Origin: an uncultured Bacilli bacterium
GTDB lineage: Bacteria; Bacillota_I; Bacilli_A; RF39; UBA660
Assembly: GCA_947623685.1 (NCBI GenBank)
Contig: CANQHF010000010.1
Span: 1 to 38,716 of the forward strand
Reading direction: 5' to 3'
DNA length: 38,716 bases
Part shown: positions 19,931 to 27,175 of the stretch, piece by piece
Position numbering within the stretch: position 1 is the first letter of the stretch
Layout: each line of letters opens with the position of its first letter
Program-made: the position numbers and the translations under genes
Notes under the pieces: generated by a model
What the model was told of the DNA's origin: nothing
What the model saw: only the letters and a program-made list of their open reading frames with translations
The model's database searches: none

Positions 19931-20016
19931 TTTTCTTTCCCCCCTCTCCTTTTTTTCTAATAGTAATTATAACACCTAAAATAAGTTATTACAATAATTT
20001 TTTAAGCTTTTATAAC

Positions 20017-20054
20017 AAAAAAAGACAGATTTTTTTAAAAATCCGCCTTTTTTT
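20017..20054 (-). terminator. Strand-specific terminator of the peptide-export cassette
   Basis: Minus strand AAAAAAAGGCGGAU...AUCUGUCUUUUUUU pairs fully with two G-U wobbles; plus strand would have A-C mismatches. Confidence 0.75.
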
Positions 20055-20202
20055 ATAAATTCATTATTATTCTTATTAAACTACCAGCAATTCTACCTAG
20101 TTGCAAAATGAATTCTAAAACATAACATAAAATCGGTATTATAACTGGTGTTAATAAAATATAAATGACTATTTTAAATACTTTTTTTACTTTAGCGGAC
20201 AA
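20053..20202 (-). CDS. Small hydrophobic cationic protein (49 aa, TTG start), candidate immunity protein or third peptide of the cassette
   Basis: MSAKVKKVFKIVIYILLTPVIIPILCYVLEFILQLGRIAGSLIRIIMNL; AGGTGG before TTG; overlaps end of the 55-aa peptide gene; shares GRxxGSxIR with it. Confidence 0.55.
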   Translation of the reverse strand: MSAKVKKVFKIVIYILLTPVIIPILCYVLEFILQLGRIAGSLIRIIMNL

Positions 20203-20354
20203 GCGTTACCACCTATTAACCTTCTTATACTACTACCTAAATATCTTCCAATATCCATAAAGGCATTAAAACCTTTAACAAGAGAGTTTATAAGGGAACT
20301 ACTAATACTTGCACCGCCGGTAATCTGCTTTAATTCGGTTGTTTTTAATTTCAT
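20187..20354 (-). CDS. Double-glycine leader peptide, candidate bacteriocin or signalling peptide (55 aa)
   Basis: MKLKTTELKQITGG|ASISSSLINSLVKGFNAFMDIGRYLGSSIRRLIGGNACPLK; AAAGGAG 5' of ATG; downstream of a C39-peptidase ABC transporter. Confidence 0.82.
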   Translation of the reverse strand: MKLKTTELKQITGGASISSSLINSLVKGFNAFMDIGRYLGSSIRRLIGGNACPLK

Positions 20355-20369
20355 TATTACACTCCTTTC

Positions 20370-20510
20370 TTATCGACATTTAAATGGCCTTGCTATGCCG
20401 TCAAATATTCCTACCAAAAAAGTAATTCCTGCAATTATACCGGCAATAGCCCAACCACTTAATGATCCTGCTTTAATTTGTTTTAATTCATTTTGCTTTA
20501 ACTTCTTCAT
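20370..20510 (-). CDS. Candidate leader-containing secreted peptide (46 aa)
   Basis: MKKLKQNELKQIKAGSLSGWAIAGIIAGITFLVGIFDGIARPFKCR; leader-like NELKQIKAG/GS; AGGAGGAAAA 5' of ATG; start overlaps the ABC transporter 3' end by 23 nt. Confidence 0.78.
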   Translation of the reverse strand: MKKLKQNELKQIKAGSLSGWAIAGIIAGITFLVGIFDGIARPFKCR

Positions 20511-22524
20511 TTTTCCTCCTTTTATTTTCTTTATTATCAGAAAAGTTTATTACTTTATCAAATAAATCTTTATTTGATAATCGGTGTGAAACTAAAATAA
20601 TGGTTTTATCTTTATAATCATCCTTTATAGCTTTTAATATTTTTCTTTCTAAACAAATATCCATTTGTGAAGTTGTTTCATCAAAAATAATTACGTTACC
20701 ACCATTATTTAACGTTTGAGCAACAACAATTACTGATTTTTCTCCACCAGATAAATTAGAATCAGTATTATCAATTACCGTATCGTAAGTTAGCTTTTTG
20801 TCATTTAAAAAGCTATCTAACGTTTTTTTAAAATTATTTCTTAACTTTATTTTAGAACCCATTAAAATATTTTCTTTAATGGTATCATTAAAAAGTTTTA
20901 TTTTCTGATCAACATAAGTAATACTTTTTCTTATTTGTCCTTTTGAATAAGTGTTTATACATTTATCGTTTATAAAAATATTTTTACCATTATTTTTAAT
21001 TTGCATTGTTAACATCTTAAATAAACTTGATTTACCAGAGCCAGTTGGACCATTTATCATTATAAAATCTCCCTTTTTAATATCAAAGTTTATGTTTTTA
21101 AAAATAGTTTTTTTATCTTTTTTGTAAAACGTATCTTTAAATGAAATACTATTAACATTAATTGCAAGCCCATCATTATCAATTTGTTTTTGTTTATATA
21201 TTTCATTTATTCTTACATAAGCCCCATTAAAATCAGCGTACATACTAGTTAAATTACATATCATAATAACTGATTCATAGATGGTAGTTTGTAAATACGT
21301 TATGAATAAAACTTGATGATTATTATCATTAATAAGTAATATAAATGACATAACAAGTCCAACAAAAATAAACATATTTAAAAACAAATTCTTATTTTGA
21401 TATACGGTACTTAAATCATTATAAGATTTAATAGCTTTCTTATACGAATTAATTATCCTATTTTCAAAATATTTTTCTTTGCATAAGTTTTTAATACTTG
21501 TTATTGAATTTATTGCATTAGATATATTTACGTTTAAATTTTCGTTTTTCATTTGCAAATCATAATTTTTAAAAGAGTTTTTTTTATAAAATGAGCTAGT
21601 ATAAAAAAGGAAAAAAATAATTACAAACAAATTTAACATAAAGATATATTTATTAATAAAGAGCATAAATATCAATGATATAAATATAATTATTATGTTT
21701 ACAAATAAAATCTCAATTACAACGTAAATCATCTCTTTAATATAAGATAAATCGTTTATTTTAGACATTAATTCTCCAGATGATGCTTTCTGATAAAAAT
21801 CATGAGGAAGGTTGATAATCTTTTTTAAAGTTGGGATTGTAATTGCCCGATCAATTAATATGTGGTATTTTAATAACATTCTTTCTTTTACGTAGTTAAT
21901 TAATTCTTTTAATACTCCAATAAGAAGTAAAATGATTAAAATATTAACTATTTTATTAGTGTTAAAGTTTTCAACCGTATATGATAATGCGTATGAATAA
22001 ACAATATTTATGAAAGCTAAAAATAATATTATACAAGTTATTAGCAATATAAATTTTTTATTAAATACTTCTTTTTTTATAAATAAATCATTATTTTTTT
22101 TAAACATAATGGTAATACCAGTATATATTTTATTAAAATCTTTTTTACTAACTAATATTAATCCTTTAGCAGGATCCATTATGCTTATTTTATTATCTAG
22201 TATTTTAAGTACAACCACAAAATGCTGAATATTATTATTTATCGTTAATGCAATAAAGGGAAAAGACATATTTTTATTTAAAGTACAATTTTTATATCCA
22301 GCTGCGTTTAAGTTATATAATTTTGCTACCCTTATTATCTCATAGGCACTTACCCCCGTTTCCTTTAATTTTATTTTTGATTTAACACTATCATACGATG
22401 CTTTTATACCAAAACTTTTTAAAATAGACGTTAAACAAGCAATACCACAGTCATTAACTAGTCTTTGTCTTACAACACATTTAGCATTTATAATTATCAC
22501 CTCCTCATACTTATAATTAGACAT
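20488..22524 (-). CDS. Peptidase C39-domain ABC transporter (PCAT), bacteriocin/peptide maturation and export
   Basis: C39 triad candidates (QRLVNDCGIACL, IQHFVVVL, SIMDPAKG), TM domain, NBD with INGPTGSGKSSL, SNLSGGEK, NVIIFDETTSQMD. Confidence 0.9.
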   Translation of the reverse strand: MSNYKYEEVIIINAKCVVRQRLVNDCGIACLTSILKSFGIKASYDSVKSKIKLKETGVSAYEIIRVAKLYNLNAAGYKNCTLNKNMSFPFIALTINNNIQHFVVVLKILDNKISIMDPAKGLILVSKKDFNKIYTGITIMFKKNNDLFIKKEVFNKKFILLITCIILFLAFINIVYSYALSYTVENFNTNKIVNILIILLLIGVLKELINYVKERMLLKYHILIDRAITIPTLKKIINLPHDFYQKASSGELMSKINDLSYIKEMIYVVIEILFVNIIIIFISLIFMLFINKYIFMLNLFVIIFFLFYTSSFYKKNSFKNYDLQMKNENLNVNISNAINSITSIKNLCKEKYFENRIINSYKKAIKSYNDLSTVYQNKNLFLNMFIFVGLVMSFILLINDNNHQVLFITYLQTTIYESVIMICNLTSMYADFNGAYVRINEIYKQKQIDNDGLAINVNSISFKDTFYKKDKKTIFKNINFDIKKGDFIMINGPTGSGKSSLFKMLTMQIKNNGKNIFINDKCINTYSKGQIRKSITYVDQKIKLFNDTIKENILMGSKIKLRNNFKKTLDSFLNDKKLTYDTVIDNTDSNLSGGEKSVIVVAQTLNNGGNVIIFDETTSQMDICLERKILKAIKDDYKDKTIILVSHRLSNKDLFDKVINFSDNKENKRRKNEEVKAK

Positions 22525-22604
22525 AACTTTTAAAACTCCCCTAAATTTTTGAAAAAAATTTTATTTTTTTTTAATTTTTTTGAAATTTTATAATTATAAA
22601 CATA

Positions 22605-22636
22605 AAAAAAGCCAACTTAAAAGCTGGCTTTTAAAA
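22605..22636 (-). terminator. Terminator downstream of tRNA-Arg
   Basis: Minus-strand AAAAGCCAGCTTTTAAGTTGGCTTTTTTT hairpin plus T-run. Confidence 0.65.
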
Positions 22637-22685
22637 ATTTAATAGCAAAATAAAAACCCTTGCATAACAAGGATTTATATTTATA

Positions 22686-22762
<77 letters not shown>

Positions 22763-22812
22763 AATTGATTTGCTCTTTTTAGAACAAGTCAATTATAACT
22801 CAAAATTATTAA

Positions 22813-23769
22813 TTATTCAATATTTTTTATAACACTTTTTGTAATTTCCTTGCCATCAACCGTAAAAATAACTTCCGATACGTCATAATTATCTCTAACC
22901 GATAATGATATTGAATAAATAACTTCTTCTAAAATGCTTTTTTGATCAGCATCATCAAATAAAAATTCATTAAAGTTTAAAGTTAATACGTTATCATTTA
23001 AATCATAATTTATTAACTTTGTATTATAATTTAAAAAACTCATTAAATTGGTCTCATAAATATGAGACGATGTTAACTCATCAATTATTATTTTAATTTT
23101 ATCCCTATTGTCATTATTAATTTTAGTTACTGGAACGTAATAATAGCCACTAGTATTTTTATTTACAAAATAAACCGTGGTTAAATTAGTATCTTTATAA
23201 CTGGTTACCTCAAAGCTTTTATTAACTCCTTTTTGCCTTGTCAATGGCATATTAATTGTCTTTGTACTTCCTGGGATTACTTCTAGCATTTTATTATCGA
23301 CTTTTATATATACGTATTTTATGTTATTAATACTAGTAAGATTATAAGTTAAAGCCTCGATTGCTTTTTGCCCGTTACTTTCATTTAATTCTAAAAAATC
23401 ACGAGAAAAATCAATGGTTATACTGTCATTTTCGATTTTTACATCATTTATTTTTGTATCAGATGGTATTATTGCCTTAAAACCATTAGGTAATTTTTGT
23501 TCATACTTACCATCTATAATTAATAATTCTGATAGTTTTTTTGCCATATCAACATCATTTGAGGCGCTTATGTTTACTTTTGTTCTAGCAACATAATTAT
23601 CTTTATCAATTAAAAAAATTTCTCTATAATTTGTATTTAAACTGGTCTTTTTTACGCTCTCTTCTTCTAAAGAATACTCCTTACTTGCTGGAAATAAAAG
23701 AATTAAAAGAAAAAGTAACAGCATTCCGGTAGTTCTAAAAATTCTGTTGTAAGCAAACTTTCTTAACAT
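22813..23769 (-). CDS. gerM: GerM-like protein with two GerMN domains
   Basis: N-terminal signal/TM; repeated NGFKAIIPSDTKINDVKIENDSITIDFSRDFLEL... and YNTKLINYDLNDNVLTLNFNEFLFDD. Confidence 0.8.
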   Translation of the reverse strand: MLRKFAYNRIFRTTGMLLLFLLILLFPASKEYSLEEESVKKTSLNTNYREIFLIDKDNYVARTKVNISASNDVDMAKKLSELLIIDGKYEQKLPNGFKAIIPSDTKINDVKIENDSITIDFSRDFLELNESNGQKAIEALTYNLTSINNIKYVYIKVDNKMLEVIPGSTKTINMPLTRQKGVNKSFEVTSYKDTNLTTVYFVNKNTSGYYYVPVTKINNDNRDKIKIIIDELTSSHIYETNLMSFLNYNTKLINYDLNDNVLTLNFNEFLFDDADQKSILEEVIYSISLSVRDNYDVSEVIFTVDGKEITKSVIKNIE

Positions 23770-23794
23770 AATTATCCTCCAATATAATGATATG

Positions 23795-23823
23795 AAAAAA
23801 ACCGCATTAATATGCGATTTTAT
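23795..23823 (-). terminator. Hairpin between the GerE-like gene and gerM
   Basis: Minus-strand AAAATCGCATATTAATGCGGTTTTTTT. Confidence 0.5.
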
Positions 23824-24026
23824 AACGTAATCTCTTTTAATTTTATAAGTTCAATTACCGCGCAGGCTCTTCCTTTTACTCCTAGTTTTTGCATTACGTT
23901 AGATATGTGATTACGTACTGTTTTTTCACTTATTCCTAATTTTTGCGCTATTTCTTTTGTTGTTTTATTAGTTATTAAGTAATCAAAGATTTCTTTTTCT
24001 CTTTTAGTAAGTATTGCCTTTCCCAT
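23820..24026 (-). CDS. Stand-alone LuxR/GerE-type HTH protein (68 aa)
   Basis: LTKREKEIFDYLITNKTTKEIAQKLGISEKTVRNHISNVMQKLGVKGRACAVIELIKL. Confidence 0.85.
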   Translation of the reverse strand: MGKAILTKREKEIFDYLITNKTTKEIAQKLGISEKTVRNHISNVMQKLGVKGRACAVIELIKLKEITL

Positions 24027-24105
24027 GATTTCCCCACTTTCTTATGATAAGAGGTATTTAATATTTTTTCTATATTATTTTATGAGAAAGGTATAAAAAA
24101 GGTAC

Positions 24106-24624
24106 TTAATTTTGAAATTTTACCGAAACATACATTTTACTATCATATTGTTCGTTAATTAATCTCATAACATCATTTGCAAGAGAATAATCATGATCTT
24201 TTTTCTTAATGGTTACGCTTATGTTATTACCATCTATTTTAATAAATGAATCAAGTTTTAATTCTTTTTTTAACTTTTTTTCTAATTCTTCTTCTTTTGC
24301 TTTTATTTCATCAATTTGTTTTAAACCTTCATAAGCGTTGTTTTTCTCTTCGGTTGATGCATCTTTATTTGTTAATATTTCATTATATTCCGCTGCTAAA
24401 GCTGATCTTTCTTCATCCGCTTCTACTTGAAGTGCTGTTAAAACGTCTGATTCATTTACAGTCACTTTAGCACTAGTGGTAGTTTTCTTACTGTTATCAG
24501 ATTTTGATGTTGGTGATGTTAAAAGCTCACTTGGCATAGTAATATAATACACACTTAATACTAATATTAAACTAAATAACGTTAAAAACCATATTTTTTG
24601 TTTATTTATCATGTTCTCCTCCAA
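24106..24624 (-). CDS. spoIIIAH: Stage III sporulation protein AH; likely start ATG 24612
   Basis: MINKQKIWFLTLFSLILVLSVYYITMP ... KELKLDSFIKIDGNNISVTIKKKDHDYSLANDVMRLINEQYDSKMYVSVKFQN. Confidence 0.85.
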   Translation of the reverse strand: MEENMINKQKIWFLTLFSLILVLSVYYITMPSELLTSPTSKSDNSKKTTTSAKVTVNESDVLTALQVEADEERSALAAEYNEILTNKDASTEEKNNAYEGLKQIDEIKAKEEELEKKLKKELKLDSFIKIDGNNISVTIKKKDHDYSLANDVMRLINEQYDSKMYVSVKFQN

Positions 24625-24684
24625 ATCAAATTCTTATACTTAACTATATGCACAATTAAAAAATTAATTACAAAAAAAAGAATC

Positions 24685-26067
24685 TTACGATTCTTCGGTA
24701 TTTAAAACTGCGTTTGCAAAAGGCATAACGTCATTAATTTTTTTATCTAATTCTTTTTGTTTATTCTCAAGTTCTTTTTCCTTGTCATTTAACTCTTTTT
24801 CAAAATTATCAAGTTCTATTTTCTTATTTTCAGCACTTTCAATTAAGTCATTAACAAAAGCTTCATCTTCTTGTAATTTTGCTTTTTCTTCATTATATTT
24901 ATTACGACGTTCATCAATCTTTTTTAATCGATTAGTAAGACGCTTAATCATCTCTTCAACGATTTGTCTTTCGTTATATTCAGATTCTAAAGCATCTTGA
25001 TCATTTTCTCTTACAATAGGATCAACTTTGATGTACATATCATCTTTTACTTCATCATTATCTTGTGCAACAATTGGTGATTTAGCAATCTTAAGAATTT
25101 CTTCAACGTCATAAGAACGTTTAGGTAAGCTAGTTACTTCATCTTTTATTTCAACTGGTTCTTGCGCTTCAATTTTAATTGGCGTAACATCAGTTTCTTT
25201 TTCTTCATTAACTAAAGGTAATGGTGAATTAATTTCATCTGAAGAAGAAGCATCAATTTCATCAATTTTTGGAACTGAAATATCAAGTTGTGGTTCTTGT
25301 ATATTATCAAGAGTTGGAGTTAAATAATCTTGGGCAGAAATTTCATCTAAAGTAGGTAATGGCGGAATATTTATGTCTTCCAAATCATTAGTTTCTTCTT
25401 TAGAATTATCATTATAACCTTCATATATATTTTCACTATCAATATCAATTACTGAATTTAAAGCCGATGTGACTTCACTTACAAAATTATTTAAATATAA
25501 ATCACTAATTTGTTTAAGAGCATTAGATATAAGATAATATAAATCATTTTTATAATTAGCGATTAATTTATCTAACGCATCCATATCAAAAGTAGCGTTA
25601 TTATTTAAATATGTTTTAAAATCACTAATGATACTTTCAACTTCGCCATTTTCACCATTTTCGTTAGTAAAATCCACTCTTTTTATTTTAACTATTTCTA
25701 AATATTTGTTATTTAAAAGATTATTTAGATTATTAGTAAATGATTCTTTTTCTTCCTTAGAAGTTATGTTAGCACCTTCTAATTTATCATTAATCTTTTC
25801 AACGAATTGTTCATTTACCGTTTCAACACTTCTTAAATCTTTAATAACGTATGATTCAATTATTTTAGAAATTGAATCTACTAACTTATCCTTTGCTTCA
25901 TTTAAAGTATTAGAAAAATCAATGGTGTAATTAGATGCTTGAACAACATCTCCAACAAAAGTTGTTGCTTTTTCATCTAAAGATGCATTTAACGTCCTTA
26001 ATATATTTCTATATTCATTATTATTTTCGCTTACTTTATCCAAAATACTATTTAACAACTTACTCAT
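24685..26067 (-). CDS. Hypothetical protein: helical N-domain, acidic linker, C-terminal coiled coil (member 2 of a pair); start MSKLLNSIL
   Basis: GGGAGGTAGTGAAA-ATG at 26067; C-terminal heptads (KKIELDNFEKELNDKEKELENKQKELDKKI). Confidence 0.65.
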   Translation of the reverse strand: MSKLLNSILDKVSENNNEYRNILRTLNASLDEKATTFVGDVVQASNYTIDFSNTLNEAKDKLVDSISKIIESYVIKDLRSVETVNEQFVEKINDKLEGANITSKEEKESFTNNLNNLLNNKYLEIVKIKRVDFTNENGENGEVESIISDFKTYLNNNATFDMDALDKLIANYKNDLYYLISNALKQISDLYLNNFVSEVTSALNSVIDIDSENIYEGYNDNSKEETNDLEDINIPPLPTLDEISAQDYLTPTLDNIQEPQLDISVPKIDEIDASSSDEINSPLPLVNEEKETDVTPIKIEAQEPVEIKDEVTSLPKRSYDVEEILKIAKSPIVAQDNDEVKDDMYIKVDPIVRENDQDALESEYNERQIVEEMIKRLTNRLKKIDERRNKYNEEKAKLQEDEAFVNDLIESAENKKIELDNFEKELNDKEKELENKQKELDKKINDVMPFANAVLNTEES

Positions 26068-27067
26068 TTTCACTACCTCCCGCATTAGATGAATCCTTTA
26101 TCTTACTTAAGCCTTTAATAAGTGGCTTCATATTAAGGAATATAACTTCAGTTTCTGATAATTTTGAATTAAGTTCTACTTCTTTTGAATTAAGTTCAAG
26201 TTTTCTTTGGGATAAGTTATTTTCCCTTTCTATGTTTGACTCTATGTTCTTATTTGTATCAGATAATCTTTTTTCAACTTCCTTTTTATTTTCTTGCAAG
26301 TTATTTTCTTTTCTAGTTAAATTTTCTTCTTCGGTGTTTAAACTTAAAATTATTTTATTAAACAACGTCATATCATCGTATTTTCCAAATAAATTATCAT
26401 TATTTGTTTCATCTGGTTTAGTTACTATTTCTTCGATAGGCTCAATCATGTTTTCATCCCCTTTTTCATCTTTTTCTTCTTTTATTTCATCAAGCAATAT
26501 ATTTAAATATTTATCACTTGCGACATCCATTAATTTTATTAAATCATCATCTAATTTTTCATTTAAAAAATTAACTAAATTACTAACGGCGTTTACCATT
26601 ACTTTGTTTTCATTTATCCGTGGAATTATTCTTTTATTAACAAACGAGGTTATCTTTGAAATTATTAAACTAATATCCAAATCCTCGGTCATGTTAAGTT
26701 GGTTAGATGTTTTATTTTTGTTAAATTCATTAGTGTATTTATCCTTAATATCACCTTGTGATATATTTTTTGAAAAATAATCTTCAATAAATGAGTCATT
26801 AGTTATTTGAAGTGCTAAAGAATCAATAAATAATTTTCTTTTGATTTTCTTTATGATGTCATTTTTAATCAAATTACTTGCTTCGTTTCTTAAAAACTCT
26901 TCGGTTATTTCATCATCTATTTCACCAACTAAGCTAACCATTTCCTCGGCAAATTGATAAATTCTAGTATCTATTAAATCTTCTAGTTGCTTTAATATAA
27001 CATCTTCGTTTAGCGTACTGCATTTTAATAAAACACTATTTTTTATTCTCTCAATTGTACCAATCAC
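26060..27067 (-). CDS. Hypothetical protein: helical N-domain, acidic linker, C-terminal coiled coil (member 1 of a pair)
   Basis: 335 aa; LTRKENNLQENKKEVEKRLSDTNKNIESNIERENNLSQRKLELNSKEVELNSKLSE; stop overlaps next start (ATGAGTAA). Confidence 0.65.
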   Translation of the reverse strand: MIGTIERIKNSVLLKCSTLNEDVILKQLEDLIDTRIYQFAEEMVSLVGEIDDEITEEFLRNEASNLIKNDIIKKIKRKLFIDSLALQITNDSFIEDYFSKNISQGDIKDKYTNEFNKNKTSNQLNMTEDLDISLIISKITSFVNKRIIPRINENKVMVNAVSNLVNFLNEKLDDDLIKLMDVASDKYLNILLDEIKEEKDEKGDENMIEPIEEIVTKPDETNNDNLFGKYDDMTLFNKIILSLNTEEENLTRKENNLQENKKEVEKRLSDTNKNIESNIERENNLSQRKLELNSKEVELNSKLSETEVIFLNMKPLIKGLSKIKDSSNAGGSENE

Positions 27068-27142
27068 AACTAACCTCCTTTTTCCCCTTTTTTATGACGC
27101 ATTTTATAGCTTCATATTATAACTAATAACATTCTAACACAA

Positions 27143-27175
27143 AAAAAGATAAATTTAAACAATAAATTTATCTTT
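27143..27175 (-). terminator. Terminator overlapping the end of the YfhO-like gene
   Basis: aaaaaaagataaattt / aaatttatctttttt inverted repeat. Confidence 0.65.

Noticed and set aside
24643-24650. Possible SigE -10 (CATATAGT) upstream of spoIIIAH
   Set aside because: The -10 fits well, but no convincing -35 is found at the expected spacing, so not called.
25935-26780. 281-aa plus-strand ORF
   Set aside because: Antisense shadow of the two minus-strand coiled-coil genes; Ser/Phe/Leu-rich composition typical of reverse-complement reading of Lys/Glu-rich genes; no SD-supported start.
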